64,000 nt of DNA from Hwangdonia lutea (GTDB lineage Bacteria > Bacteroidota > Bacteroidia > Flavobacteriales > Flavobacteriaceae). The position numbers and the translations under genes are program-made. The DNA lies in the NCBI RefSeq assembly GCF_032814565.1, contig NZ_CP136521.1:964501-1028500 (forward strand). The letters run 5' to 3'. The notes under the pieces were generated by a model. That model did not search any database. It saw nothing but the letters and a program-made list of their open reading frames with translations, and was not told where the DNA came from. Position 1 is the first letter of the stretch. The number at the start of each line of letters is the position of its first letter. Below are positions 1 to 8,829 of the stretch, piece after piece.

Positions 1-2
1 AA

Positions 3-881
3 TACCAAACATTACGAACCACATCGGTTTTGTTTTTTCAAATTGTATTTGCCTTTTTAATTCCAGAAATTTTAGTACGATTTGAAAAACCCTGGTACGA
101 TTTTAAAAACGCCTTCCCATTGGATTATGATTTCTTTTTTAGCTGGAATTTGAATGAACTTATTAATAGCGGCGGATTAGGCTTGTTTATTTTAGTTTGG
201 GGCATCGTGTTAACCTTGGTTATAGTTCCCGTAATGGTATATTTCTTTGGGAAACGCTGGTATTGCAGTTGGGTTTGCGGCTGCGGTGGATTAGCTGAAA
301 CCCTGGGCGACCCGTACAGACAACTATCCGACAAATCATTAAAAGCATGGCAATTAGAGCGCTGGTTGGTACACGGTGTTTTGGTGTTTGCTTTAGTAAT
401 GACGGGCTTTACACTTTACTCTTATTTTTCGGGGGCTGAAGCGGTATTAGGTATTAAAACCCAAACCATACAAGATATTTACGGATTTTTAATTGGCGCT
501 ATATTCGCCGGGGTTATCGGCACGGGTTTCTATCCTATTTTTGGCAACCGTGTTTGGTGCCGTTTCGGTTGTCCGTTGGCGGCATATTTAGGTATTGTAC
601 AGCGTTTTAAATCCCGATTTAGAATTACAACCAATGGTGGCCAATGTATTTCTTGCGGTAATTGTTCCACCTATTGTGAAATGGGAATCGATGTGCGCGC
701 TTATGCCCAAAAAGGCGAAAATATTATACGAGCAAGTTGTGTGGGGTGCGGAATTTGTGCTGCAGTTTGCCCACGAGGTGTTTTAAAGTTAGAAAATGGA
801 CCGGAAAAAGGACGCATAAATCCGAACGATATTTTACTGGGGAACGATGTGGATTTAATGGATTTGGTGAATCAGAAGTAA
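3..881 (+). CDS. Membrane polyferredoxin, 4Fe-4S binding (5' end outside the window)
   Basis: The frame is open to the left edge, so the true start lies upstream; a TTG at 30 is only an internal codon. The visible part has about four membrane segments, two juxtamembrane Cys motifs (CSWVCGCGG and CRFGCP) and a C-terminal pair of ferredoxin motifs, CISCGNC and CVGCGIC followed by CPRG. This is the NapH/CcoG/NosR-like layout, in which a membrane protein passes electrons between a quinone or flavin partner and a periplasmic or cytoplasmic acceptor. The partner is not visible here, so the pathway cannot be named. A broken MORN-repeat gene follows after 49 nt on the same strand. The family call is firm; the specific role is open. 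Confidence 0.8.
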   Translation, partial: YQTLRTTSVLFFQIVFAFLIPEILVRFEKPWYDFKNAFPLDYDFFFSWNLNELINSGGLGLFILVWGIVLTLVIVPVMVYFFGKRWYCSWVCGCGGLAETLGDPYRQLSDKSLKAWQLERWLVHGVLVFALVMTGFTLYSYFSGAEAVLGIKTQTIQDIYGFLIGAIFAGVIGTGFYPIFGNRVWCRFGCPLAAYLGIVQRFKSRFRITTNGGQCISCGNCSTYCEMGIDVRAYAQKGENIIRASCVGCGICAAVCPRGVLKLENGPEKGRINPNDILLGNDVDLMDLVNQK

Positions 882-930
882 GTTTTCAGTATTCCTTAAA
901 AAACATTCGTGTATTCGTGGCAAAATTAAA

Positions 931-1407
931 ATGAAAAAGACTCTATTCTATATAACTCTTTTAATCTGCTTATCAATTTCAGCCTAAAAATCATATCAAA
1001 AAAACTATTTTGATAACGGTGTTTTAAAATCTGAAGGTTGGATAAAAAGCAATCAAAAAAGTGGATATTGGAAATTCTTTTACAAAAACGGAAACATTAA
1101 AAAAGAAGGTCATTTTTCAGTAAACAAACCTATTAAATATTGGTATTTTTACACCGAAAATGGCACGAAACAAAGTGAGGGTCGTTTTGTTAATGGCAAG
1201 AAAACAAATTGGTGGTCCTTTTACAATAGCGAGGAAAAAATAAATTACAAATGTCAGTTTAAATACAATCAGAAAAACGGATATTGCCTCATGTATGAAA
1301 ATGAAAAATTAGTTTCTGTCGATAAGTTTAAAGCCGGAAAAAAAATTAAAACATGGACGGATTTAAAAGCATTCAAAAAAGAAAATAATCTACTAGATTT
1401 ACAATGA
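931..1407 (+). pseudogene. MORN-repeat (YwqK-like) secreted protein with in-frame stop at codon 19
   Basis: Reading from ATG 931 gives a signal peptide (MKKTLFYITLLICLSISA), then TAA at 985-987, then an uninterrupted frame to the TGA at 1405-1407. The downstream frame encodes repeated MORN-type units (for example GYWKFFYKNG, YWYFYTENG, WWSFYNSEE), which only make sense as one protein with the signal peptide. A single C-to-T change (CAA to TAA) right after the expected cleavage site Ala would explain the stop, since SAQ is a common flavobacterial cleavage context. The stop codon overlaps the ATG of the next gene (ATGA at 1404-1407), as in an intact operon. The next in-frame ATG is at 1290, too late to restart most of the protein. 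It is either a very recent pseudogene or a base error. Confidence 0.75.
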
Positions 1408-2096
1408 CACATATTAAAGTCATCATTCCCGCATTCAACGAAGCAAATTCCATCACACACGTTATTCATGATATTCCCAATATAGTTGATGAAATTATTG
1501 TGGTTAGCAACAACTCTACCGACGATACCGAAATTAACGCTAAAAAAGCTGGGGCAACCGTTTTAACCGAACCTCGAAAAGGCTACGGATATGCCTGTTT
1601 AAAAGGCATGCAGCATATTGCAAATCAAAATACTAAACCAGACATCGTTGTGTTTTTAGATGGCGATTACAGCGATTATCCCGAAGAATTAACAAAAATT
1701 GTAGCGCCAATTATTAATGATGACATAGATTTTGTAATCGGTGCCCGTGTAAAACGACTTAGAGAACAGGGCGCTATGACGTTGCCCCAAATTTTCGGAA
1801 ATTGGTTGGCAACCACATTAATGTCTTTATTTTTTGGAGCAAAATTCACCGATTTGGGTCCGTTTAGAGCTATTAAATACGATAAACTATTGGGCCTAAA
1901 TATGGAAGATAAAACCTATGGCTGGACGGTAGAAATGCAATTAAAAGCTTTAAAACAAAAACTAACATACACCGAAATACCGGTGAATTACAGAAACCGA
2001 ATTGGCGTCTCAAAAGTTTCCGGAACCCTAAAAGGTGCTATATTTGCAGGCTTTAAAATATTAGGTTGGATTTTTAAATACAGTATTAAAAAATGA
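1404..2096 (+). CDS. Family 2 glycosyltransferase, dolichol-phosphate mannosyltransferase-like
   Basis: This 230-residue protein has a GT-A fold: the IPAFNEANSI start strand, the VSNNSTDDT loop and a metal-binding DGD segment near residue 90 (FLDGDYSDYP). The length and the lack of C-terminal membrane helices fit DPM1-type enzymes, which move a sugar from a nucleotide donor onto a polyprenyl phosphate at the inner membrane. The acceptor cannot be read from sequence. Its start overlaps the stop of the MORN-repeat gene by 4 nt, and its own stop overlaps the start of the next glycosyltransferase by 4 nt, so the two transferases are surely cotranscribed and probably act in the same glycan or glycolipid pathway. 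Confidence 0.85.
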   Translation: MTHIKVIIPAFNEANSITHVIHDIPNIVDEIIVVSNNSTDDTEINAKKAGATVLTEPRKGYGYACLKGMQHIANQNTKPDIVVFLDGDYSDYPEELTKIVAPIINDDIDFVIGARVKRLREQGAMTLPQIFGNWLATTLMSLFFGAKFTDLGPFRAIKYDKLLGLNMEDKTYGWTVEMQLKALKQKLTYTEIPVNYRNRIGVSKVSGTLKGAIFAGFKILGWIFKYSIKK

Positions 2097-3583
2097 TTTT
2101 AGAAACCATAATTATAGTTGTTTACACCATCGCGTTATTGCTTATATTTATGTATGCTTTGGCACAATTAAACCTCCTATTCAACTATTTATCTTCTAAA
2201 AAAAACAATGCTTCCTGTGAAACTTTCAATTTATCAAACCCGGCAGAAACCCCCTTTGTAACCATACAATTGCCCGTTTATAACGAAATGTATGTGATGG
2301 AGCGCTTGCTTGATAACATTGCCGAAATAGACTACCCAAAAGATAAATTGGAAATTCAGGTTTTAGACGACTCAACCGACGAGACCGTTGAAACCACAAA
2401 AAATCAAATCAATAAACTTAAAGCCAAAGGTTTAGACATTCAGCATATTACCAGAACCAACCGACAAGGTTTTAAAGCTGGAGCACTTAAAGAAGGGTTA
2501 AAAACAGCCAAAGGCGATTTTATAGCTATTTTCGATGCCGATTTTCTACCAAAAAAAGATTGGCTAAAACGCACCATTCCGTATTTTAAAGATGATAATA
2601 TTGGCGTTGTACAAACCCGTTGGGGACACCTCAATCGCAATTATTCCGTATTAACAAAAATTCAGGCCTTTGCATTGGATGCACATTTTACATTGGAGCA
2701 AGTGGGCCGTAACAGTAAAGGGCATTTTATAAATTTTAACGGTACAGCCGGTGTTTGGCGCAAAAGCTGCATTATAGATGCTGGCAATTGGGAAGGCGAC
2801 ACACTAACCGAAGACCTCGATTTAAGCTACCGCGCCCAATTAAAAAACTGGAAATTCAAATATCTCGAAGATGTAGAAACACCTGCAGAACTCCCCGTAG
2901 CCATTAGCGCAGCACGCTCGCAACAATTTAGATGGAACAAAGGCGGTGCCGAAAACTTTAGAAAAATGATGTGGAAAGTGTTGAAAAACAAAAATATTTC
3001 GGCAAAAACAAAAGCCCACGGTCTGCTGCATTTACTAAACAGCACCATGTTTTTAAACATCCTTATAGTGGCCGTATTAAGCATCCCCATGCTTTACATA
3101 AAAAACGAGTACACGCACTTAAAAGCCTATTTTTTAGTGATGAGTTTTTTTGTAATAAGTACCGTAATATTTTTTGTTTGCTATTGGATCATGTATCGAA
3201 AAACATACGGCGGCGGCATAAAAAACTTTATGAATTACATAGGTATGTTTTTTGTGTTTTTCTCAATAGCCATGGGCTTTTCGCTACACAATTCCATTGC
3301 GGTTCTAGAAGGGCATTTAGGCAAAAAAAGCGAATTTGTACGTACCCCAAAATTCAACATTAACACGATAAAAGACAGTTGGAAAAACAACAAATACCTC
3401 AAAAAAACAATCTCAATGCACGTTGTTTTCGAGGGGCTATTAATGCTCTATTTCGCCTTTGGCATGTACAGCGCATTTGTAGTGGGCGACCAAGGCGGCG
3501 ATTTCGGATTGTTCCCCTTTCACCTCATGTTATTTTTAGGTTTTGGCTACGTGTTCATCAAATCGCTCACTTCAAAAATTTAA
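2093..3583 (+). CDS. Processive family 2 glycosyltransferase, cellulose-synthase-like membrane enzyme
   Basis: The 496 residues start with one membrane helix (about 5-27), followed by a GT-A domain with DDSTDET, FDADF and TEDLDLSYR. It then has QQFRW, the QxxRW motif of processive or ceramide-glucosyltransferase-like GT2 enzymes, and ends in several C-terminal membrane helices (about 325-490). The order D, DxD, ED, QxxRW is complete, so it should be active. It is translationally coupled to the preceding soluble GT2 (ATG inside the 4-nt overlap at 2093-2096). Likely products are a glycolipid or an extracellular polysaccharide chain; sequence alone does not decide which. The rest of any polysaccharide export system is absent from the window. 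Confidence 0.85.
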   Translation: MILETIIIVVYTIALLLIFMYALAQLNLLFNYLSSKKNNASCETFNLSNPAETPFVTIQLPVYNEMYVMERLLDNIAEIDYPKDKLEIQVLDDSTDETVETTKNQINKLKAKGLDIQHITRTNRQGFKAGALKEGLKTAKGDFIAIFDADFLPKKDWLKRTIPYFKDDNIGVVQTRWGHLNRNYSVLTKIQAFALDAHFTLEQVGRNSKGHFINFNGTAGVWRKSCIIDAGNWEGDTLTEDLDLSYRAQLKNWKFKYLEDVETPAELPVAISAARSQQFRWNKGGAENFRKMMWKVLKNKNISAKTKAHGLLHLLNSTMFLNILIVAVLSIPMLYIKNEYTHLKAYFLVMSFFVISTVIFFVCYWIMYRKTYGGGIKNFMNYIGMFFVFFSIAMGFSLHNSIAVLEGHLGKKSEFVRTPKFNINTIKDSWKNNKYLKKTISMHVVFEGLLMLYFAFGMYSAFVVGDQGGDFGLFPFHLMLFLGFGYVFIKSLTSKI

Positions 3584-3653
3584 AATCCATCATAATTTGT
3601 CGCGCTACCCCGAAAGCATTCGGTATTGTTTCAGCATCACACCATCATTATTT

Positions 3654-3781
3654 GGGCGTTACCTTTTACTCATACCTACAAGGTTACTAAAAACCTTGCA
3701 GGATCGCAAAAGGTCGGGCTTTACGCTACAATCTTTTTGTTCGTGCCTCACAAAAAGGATTTCCACTGCAATCCCTAACGC
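3654..3781. repeat. Dispersed repeat family A, copy 1 (GGGCGTT...CCCTAACGC)
   Basis: The element starts GGGCGTT, carries an internal palindrome (CCTACAAGGTT / AACCTTGCAGG) and the phrase GGTCGGGCTTTACGCTAC, and ends TGCAATCCCTAACGC. The same start and end phrases recur at 25831, 36767, 54972 and 58581. It fills most of the 273-bp spacer between the glycosyltransferase and rlmN. It encodes no plausible protein. Confidence 0.7.
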
Positions 3782-3840
3782 AAATACTAACTCCCATTAA
3801 AAATCGTTAACGGTAATTCGTCCATCGAAATTCCTTTCAC

Positions 3841-3848
3841 TATTTTTG
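3841..3848 (+). promoter_or_regulatory. Candidate -7 box of rlmN (TATTTTTG)
   Basis: TATTTTTG matches the Bacteroidota TAnnTTTG box exactly and sits 8 nt before the rlmN ATG, implying an almost leaderless transcript. No good TTTG is found about 19 nt upstream, so the call is tentative. Confidence 0.4.
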
Positions 3849-3856
3849 CAAAACTT

Positions 3857-4897
3857 ATGACGGCGAAGAAAAAAGACATACGCGCATTAACCAAAGAGCA
3901 ATTAAGGGCATTCTTTGTAAAACAAGGCGATAAAGCATTTAGGGGCAATCAAGTTTACGAATGGCTTTGGCAGAAATCGGCACACCATTTTGAGGACATG
4001 ACCAACATATCAAAAGAAACCCGCCAAATGCTCGAAGACCATTTTGTTATCAACCACATTAAAGTCGATAACATGCAGCGCAGTAACGATGGTACGGTTA
4101 AAAACGCGGTGCGCTTGCACGATGGTTTAATTGTTGAGTCGGTTTTAATTCCCACCGCAACACGTACAACAGCCTGTGTGTCCAGTCAAGTTGGCTGTAG
4201 TTTAGACTGTAAATTTTGCGCAACGGCACGATTAAAACGGATGCGTAATTTAAACCCCGACGAAATTTACGACCAAGTGGTTGCCATCGATAATCAAAGT
4301 AGATTATATCACAATCGGCCTCTAAGCAATATTGTATTTATGGGCATGGGCGAACCTCTTATGAATTACAACAACGTAATTAAAGCCATCGATAAAATCA
4401 CCTCACCCGAAGGTTTGGGCATGTCGCCAAAACGCATTACGGTGTCAACTTCTGGGGTTCCAAAAATGATAAAAAAAATGGCCGACGACGATGTTAAATT
4501 TAATTTAGCCGTGTCGTTGCATTCTGCTATCGATGATGTTCGAACCTCCATCATGCCTTTTAATGAAACCTTCCCTTTAAAGGATTTAAAAGAATCTTTA
4601 GAATATTGGTACGAAAAAACAAAACGTAAAATAAGTTACGAGTATGTCGTGTGGAAAGGCATAAACGATTCTCAAAAAGATATTGATGCCTTTGTTAAGT
4701 TCTGTAAATATGTACCCTGTAAAGTTAATATCATAGAATACAATCCTATTGACGACGGCCATTTTCAACAAGCTACAAACGAGGCTTTAGAAAACTACAT
4801 TAACACTTTAGAAAAAAACAGAATTGTGGTTAATGTACGCCGAAGCCGAGGAAAAGATATTGATGCGGCATGTGGACAATTAGCAAATAAAAGTTAA
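3857..4897 (+). CDS. rlmN: 23S rRNA (adenine2503-C2)-methyltransferase, radical SAM
   Basis: The enzyme methylates C2 of A2503 in 23S rRNA (and A37 in some tRNAs) using a 4Fe-4S cluster and two SAM molecules. The radical-SAM triad is C114, C118 and C121 in CSLDCKFCATA. The SAM-binding GMGEPL segment follows near residue 165, and the C-terminal catalytic Cys is in DIDAACGQL (C339). At 346 residues it has normal family length. It is flanked by repeat A upstream and a strong terminator downstream, so it looks monocistronic. Confidence 0.97.
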   Translation: MTAKKKDIRALTKEQLRAFFVKQGDKAFRGNQVYEWLWQKSAHHFEDMTNISKETRQMLEDHFVINHIKVDNMQRSNDGTVKNAVRLHDGLIVESVLIPTATRTTACVSSQVGCSLDCKFCATARLKRMRNLNPDEIYDQVVAIDNQSRLYHNRPLSNIVFMGMGEPLMNYNNVIKAIDKITSPEGLGMSPKRITVSTSGVPKMIKKMADDDVKFNLAVSLHSAIDDVRTSIMPFNETFPLKDLKESLEYWYEKTKRKISYEYVVWKGINDSQKDIDAFVKFCKYVPCKVNIIEYNPIDDGHFQQATNEALENYINTLEKNRIVVNVRRSRGKDIDAACGQLANKS

Positions 4898-4926
4898 AAA
4901 AGGCTGCAAATTGCAGCCTTTTTTAA
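4894..4926. terminator. Bidirectional intrinsic terminator between rlmN and the T9SS protein
   Basis: A perfect 16-bp inverted repeat (GGCTGCAA / TTGCAGCC core, flanked by six A and six T) has its centre at 4910. It begins at the rlmN stop codon and ends one base before the stop of the convergent gene, so it can terminate transcription from both sides. Confidence 0.9.
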
Positions 4927-5805
4927 TTAATCTTTGTAAAATTTGATGGTTTTCAAATGCCCCTCTAGGGTCACTTTAGCGAGGTAAATACCTCGATTTA
5001 AATCCAAAACATCAACCTCCTCTTCTGTTTGATATAATTTTTTACTCAAAACTTCTTGCCCTAATAAGTTGTACAGGGTAACATTATGCAACTTAGAATG
5101 AGGTGATTTTAAAGATAAAACACCTTCGTACTTATTATAGAAAAGACTGAAGGCTTTGGCTTCTACATCCGTTAAACCAAGAGTAGAGCTAGTAACTACA
5201 ACAGTGTCAACACCTATATAGTCAGAGTTATTGGTATTGTCTTCAGTAAAATACCTAAATGCAAGTCGTGCATCAACAGGTGTAACACTCAAGCCTGAAA
5301 CCGTTACTGTATACTGTGTAAATGTTGTAGGATAAGAGCCTGCACCTGTAGTAAGATATGTTGGATTAATATCTAATAACAAGGTAGTATATTCACCAAC
5401 ATCTGTACTATTTGTTGGAGCAATTGGATTGGTTCCTGCTCCAATGCGTACCTGTAGTCTATCCGGATATTGAACGGGGTCAACCGTTCTGGTATAAAAA
5501 CTTAATTCGTCACCATTTTTTAACGATAGTGTTGGAAGGATAAGCCAAGTGCTAACTGATTGACCTATACCTGATGCTGATCTATAATCAGCAGCTATAT
5601 AAGAATTTAATGCACCTCCATTAGCCCTAAATTTACTTGTATCACCTTGAAACCAATTTGTCGTACCTGGAGACTCACTAACATTCAATATAGTCCAACC
5701 TGCAGTCGACAAAGTGGATACATCATCAAAATTTTCAGATAAAATTTGCCCTCTAACAAAATGGGACAAGATTAGAAAAACGAATAATAAAGTAATTTTC
5801 TTCAT
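4927..5805 (-). CDS. Secreted T9SS cargo protein with choice-of-anchor-J-like domain
   Basis: The 292-residue protein has a signal peptide (MKKITLLFVFLILSHFVRG), then a beta-rich region opening ILSENFDDVSTLSTAGWTI. That opening, with the later WLILPTLSL and RLQVRIG segments, is typical of cleaved-adhesin or choice-of-anchor J jelly-roll domains. The last 70 residues (VTLYNLLGQEVLSKKLY ... GIYLAKVTLEG ... IKFYKD) form a type A T9SS sorting signal. It is therefore exported across the outer membrane by the gliding and secretion machinery and probably anchored to surface lipopolysaccharide. No catalytic motif is visible; an adhesive or glycan-binding role is inference. Confidence 0.85.
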   Translation of the reverse strand: MKKITLLFVFLILSHFVRGQILSENFDDVSTLSTAGWTILNVSESPGTTNWFQGDTSKFRANGGALNSYIAADYRSASGIGQSVSTWLILPTLSLKNGDELSFYTRTVDPVQYPDRLQVRIGAGTNPIAPTNSTDVGEYTTLLLDINPTYLTTGAGSYPTTFTQYTVTVSGLSVTPVDARLAFRYFTEDNTNNSDYIGVDTVVVTSSTLGLTDVEAKAFSLFYNKYEGVLSLKSPHSKLHNVTLYNLLGQEVLSKKLYQTEEEVDVLDLNRGIYLAKVTLEGHLKTIKFYKD

Positions 5806-6048
5806 AATAAATAGGTTTAAAGTTGTAATAGATTAGTTTTCAACAAATGTTTATTAAACATTTAATGTGGCCTTAATTTATGCTAAATTAATTATTTAAT
5901 TAATAAATGATTAACACTAAAAGAATAATGAATAACTCAAATGATATTTTGTTTAAACAATTATTTATATTCATACTGAAAATAAGGTTATTCACTCTTT
6001 TTAGCATATAACCAAATTGCATATAAATAGGTTTTTTTGATTAAAACG
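5806..6048. other. AT-rich spacer without recognised genes
   Basis: This divergent spacer between the T9SS protein and the prenyl synthase is very AT-rich. No reading frame of interest and no structured RNA were seen apart from the promoter at its right end. Confidence 0.5.
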
Positions 6049-6078
6049 TTGCTTAATATCAGTTTATCATTAGCTTTG
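6049..6078 (+). promoter_or_regulatory. Promoter of the polyprenyl synthase gene (TTG, 19 nt, TAGCTTTG)
   Basis: TTG at 6049-6051 and TAGCTTTG at 6071-6078 are separated by 19 nt, matching the Bacteroidota sigma-A consensus. Expected transcription start is near 6085, leaving a leader of only about a dozen bases before the TTG start codon at 6098. Confidence 0.65.
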
Positions 6079-6097
6079 TGGCATTCAATTTTAGCAT

Positions 6098-7075
6098 TTG
6101 AAAATAGTAGAACAAATAAAGCAACCCATAGCCTTCGAAATGGATCTTTTCGAGCAAAAGTTCCAATTATCCATGTCCAGTAAAGTGGCGTTGCTTAACC
6201 GAATTACGCATTATATTGTTAACCGTAAAGGAAAACAAATGCGTCCTATGTTCGTGTTTTTGGTATCTAAAATGGTATCGAATGGCGAAGTGAGCGAACG
6301 CACATACAGAGGCGCCTCGGTTATCGAGCTTATCCATACGGCAACTTTAGTACATGACGATGTGGTGGACGATAGCAACCGGCGTCGTGGATTTTTCTCC
6401 ATAAATGCTCTTTGGAAAAACAAAATAGCCGTTTTAATTGGCGATTATTTACTATCTAAAGGCTTGTTGTTATCCATTGATAATAATGATTTCGATTTGC
6501 TTAAAATCATTTCCATTGCGGTCCGGGAAATGAGTGAAGGGGAACTGCTTCAAATTGAAAAAGCTCGAAAATTAGACATTACCGAAACGGTTTATTACGA
6601 AATTATTCGTCAAAAAACGGCAACACTCATTGCAGCCTGTTGCAGTTTGGGTGCCGCATCGGTAAAACCCGATTCGCAGGATGTTGAAACCATGCGCAAG
6701 TTTGGAGAACTTATCGGTATGGCCTTTCAAATAAAAGACGATTTGTTCGATTATGGCGCTACACAAATAGGCAAACCCACAGGCATTGATATTAAGGAAC
6801 AAAAAATGACCCTGCCATTGATTTATGTGCTTAACCAAGCCGATAAAAAAGATAAACGCTGGCTGATAAACTCCATTAAAAACCATAATAAAGATACCAA
6901 ACGCGTTAAAGAAGTGATTGCCTTTGTTAAAAATAATGGCGGCTTAGACTATGCTGTTGCCAAAATGAAAACGTTTCAAAATGAAGCTTTGCAGCTTTTA
7001 GAAACCTATCCGGATTCAGCGTATAAAGACGCACTGAAATTAATGGTGAATTATGTGATAGATAGGAAGAAGTGA
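6098..7075 (+). CDS. ispB: Polyprenyl diphosphate synthase (octaprenyl/solanesyl type)
   Basis: This trans-isoprenyl synthase of 325 residues condenses isopentenyl diphosphate units onto farnesyl diphosphate to make the side chain of menaquinone. The first Asp-rich motif is in VHDDVVDDSNRRRG (about residues 86-99) and the second in KDDLFDYG (about 213-220). The start chosen is TTG (protein MKIVEQIKQP), because the frame before it is poor and a consensus promoter lies just upstream; the first ATG would drop about 14 N-terminal residues. Chain length cannot be fixed by eye, though small residues before the first motif suggest a long-chain product. Confidence 0.9.
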   Translation: MKIVEQIKQPIAFEMDLFEQKFQLSMSSKVALLNRITHYIVNRKGKQMRPMFVFLVSKMVSNGEVSERTYRGASVIELIHTATLVHDDVVDDSNRRRGFFSINALWKNKIAVLIGDYLLSKGLLLSIDNNDFDLLKIISIAVREMSEGELLQIEKARKLDITETVYYEIIRQKTATLIAACCSLGAASVKPDSQDVETMRKFGELIGMAFQIKDDLFDYGATQIGKPTGIDIKEQKMTLPLIYVLNQADKKDKRWLINSIKNHNKDTKRVKEVIAFVKNNGGLDYAVAKMKTFQNEALQLLETYPDSAYKDALKLMVNYVIDRKK

Positions 7076-7191
7076 TTGATTTTTGAGGAGATTCGTTTAA
7101 TGCTAAGATCAAGTTCCGTTTCAACGAACTTTATCGATAGTTAAACGAAGGTATCGTTTTTTCTGACAAAATCAAAATGGCAAAAAACAAC

Positions 7192-8757
7192 TTATTCCAT
7201 AAAACCAACCTGCTTCCAATCAAAATCAATGGCATCATTTTTTTGTGGCGTGCCAGGGGTGCTTCGTCCTTCTTTAATATATCTGATAAGTAGTGCTTTT
7301 AATGCTTCAACTTTCTGGTTGTTCAACGCTATCACATTTTGGGTTTCGCCGGGGTCTTCCTTTACATTATAAAGCTGGTATTTTGGCAACGAATCCAAAG
7401 CGGATTTATTATCGGGTCTGGGGAAGCTCCAACCACCAGAGCCAGGGCACATAATAAGTTTCCATTCCCCTTTTCTTATAGCAAAACTCCCGTTAATGGA
7501 ATGATGCACCGTGGCTTCCCTAAATGGTTTATTAAGCTTTTTTTGAAGGAATAGCGGCAGTAAACTGTAACTGTCTTCAGCTTCGTTATCCAAAAGATTA
7601 TATCCCGAAATTTCGGCACAGGTCGCCATAAAATCGGTCGTACAAATGGTTTCTTTTGAAGTAATACCTCGCGCTATCTTTTTAGGCCATTTAACGATAA
7701 AAGGCACCCGATGTCCGCCTTCAAAAATATCGGCTTTGTGTCCGCGATATATATAACTTGGATTATGGTTTTTTGCTTTTAAAACCTTATAATCTGCTTC
7801 CGGCGAACAGCCATTATCACTTGTAAAAACAACGATGGTGTTCTCTTCAATTCCAGCTTCTTTTATTGTTTTGGCAAGCTGCCCCATGTAAGCATCGATG
7901 AGCATCATAAAATCGGCATAAGGATTTAATTGGCTTTTCCCCAGCCATTCCTCTGTTGGCAAAATTGGGGTGTGCGGCGACGGTAAAGCAAGATACAAGA
8001 AAAACGGATGGTCGCTTTTAGCTTTTTCGGTAATGTACTTAAACGATTTTCTGAAGAAATTGGGCGTTACATCATCATGGACAAAATCTTTTGAAGTTGG
8101 CCCTTTGCGCCACCAAGTGTATTTGCCCGAGTTTTCGGTAATTGAATCCGGAACAGCGGTAACCCGTCCGTTTTCAACATACACATAAGGTGCCATATCC
8201 AACGAACCCGAATGCCCATACGCATAGGTAAACCCTAAATCGTTTGGACCGTTTTTTATGGGTTTTGTAAAATCGATATTATCGAAATCCTTAAAATCCC
8301 AACCGATTCCGCCAAAACTGTCCTTGTCTTTTAAAGCCCAATCCCAACCTAAATGCCACTTGCCAATAAATGCGGTGTGGTATCCTTGTTTTTTTAACAT
8401 AGAAGCCACAGTGGTTTTCGAATTTGGAATTAAAGCTTTAGATTTTCCTGTTAACACACCGCTTTTTAGTTTACTTCTCCAATTATATCGCCCGGTTAAA
8501 ATACCATAACGCGTTGGCGTACATACTGCCGATGACGTATGTGCATCGGTAAACCTAATGCCCGCGTTGGCCAATTGGTCGATGTTTGGGGTTTTAATTT
8601 GTCCGTTTTCATTAAAGCTTGAAATATCGCCGTAGCCCAAATCGTCTGCCAAAACATAAATAATGTTTGGTTTTTGTTCTTCTTTTTTTGTGGATTTTGA
8701 GCAGCTTGTAACCATAAAAAGGACAAACAGTAACAATATTGGCGTGTGGTTTTTCAT
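7192..8757 (-). CDS. Arylsulfatase-type sulfatase, lipoprotein (family S1)
   Basis: The enzyme hydrolyses sulfate esters, most likely on algal or host polysaccharides. A lipoprotein signal (MKNHTPILLLFVLFMVTSCS, lipid Cys about 19) is followed by the metal-binding NIIYVLADDLGYGD. The formylglycine motif is CTPTR (Cys79), then GRYNWRS, with IGKWHLG and FTSDNGCSPE further on. The start at 8757 was preferred over an ATG at 8778 because it places the lipobox correctly. It needs a formylglycine-generating enzyme, which is not in the window. No SusC/SusD pair or glycoside hydrolase sits beside it, so the exact substrate is unknown. Confidence 0.92.
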   Translation of the reverse strand: MKNHTPILLLFVLFMVTSCSKSTKKEEQKPNIIYVLADDLGYGDISSFNENGQIKTPNIDQLANAGIRFTDAHTSSAVCTPTRYGILTGRYNWRSKLKSGVLTGKSKALIPNSKTTVASMLKKQGYHTAFIGKWHLGWDWALKDKDSFGGIGWDFKDFDNIDFTKPIKNGPNDLGFTYAYGHSGSLDMAPYVYVENGRVTAVPDSITENSGKYTWWRKGPTSKDFVHDDVTPNFFRKSFKYITEKAKSDHPFFLYLALPSPHTPILPTEEWLGKSQLNPYADFMMLIDAYMGQLAKTIKEAGIEENTIVVFTSDNGCSPEADYKVLKAKNHNPSYIYRGHKADIFEGGHRVPFIVKWPKKIARGITSKETICTTDFMATCAEISGYNLLDNEAEDSYSLLPLFLQKKLNKPFREATVHHSINGSFAIRKGEWKLIMCPGSGGWSFPRPDNKSALDSLPKYQLYNVKEDPGETQNVIALNNQKVEALKALLIRYIKEGRSTPGTPQKNDAIDFDWKQVGFME

Positions 8758-8829
8758 TTCATTTAAAAATAATTTCATTTATGTTATTTGGGAATTTATT
8801 TCAAACTCATATCATTCAAAGGCCCTTAT

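Noticed and set aside
3379-3800. Overlapping plus-strand frames after the second glycosyltransferase as small proteins
   Set aside because: They run out of frame through the glycosyltransferase C-terminus and the family A repeat; no homology-like composition.
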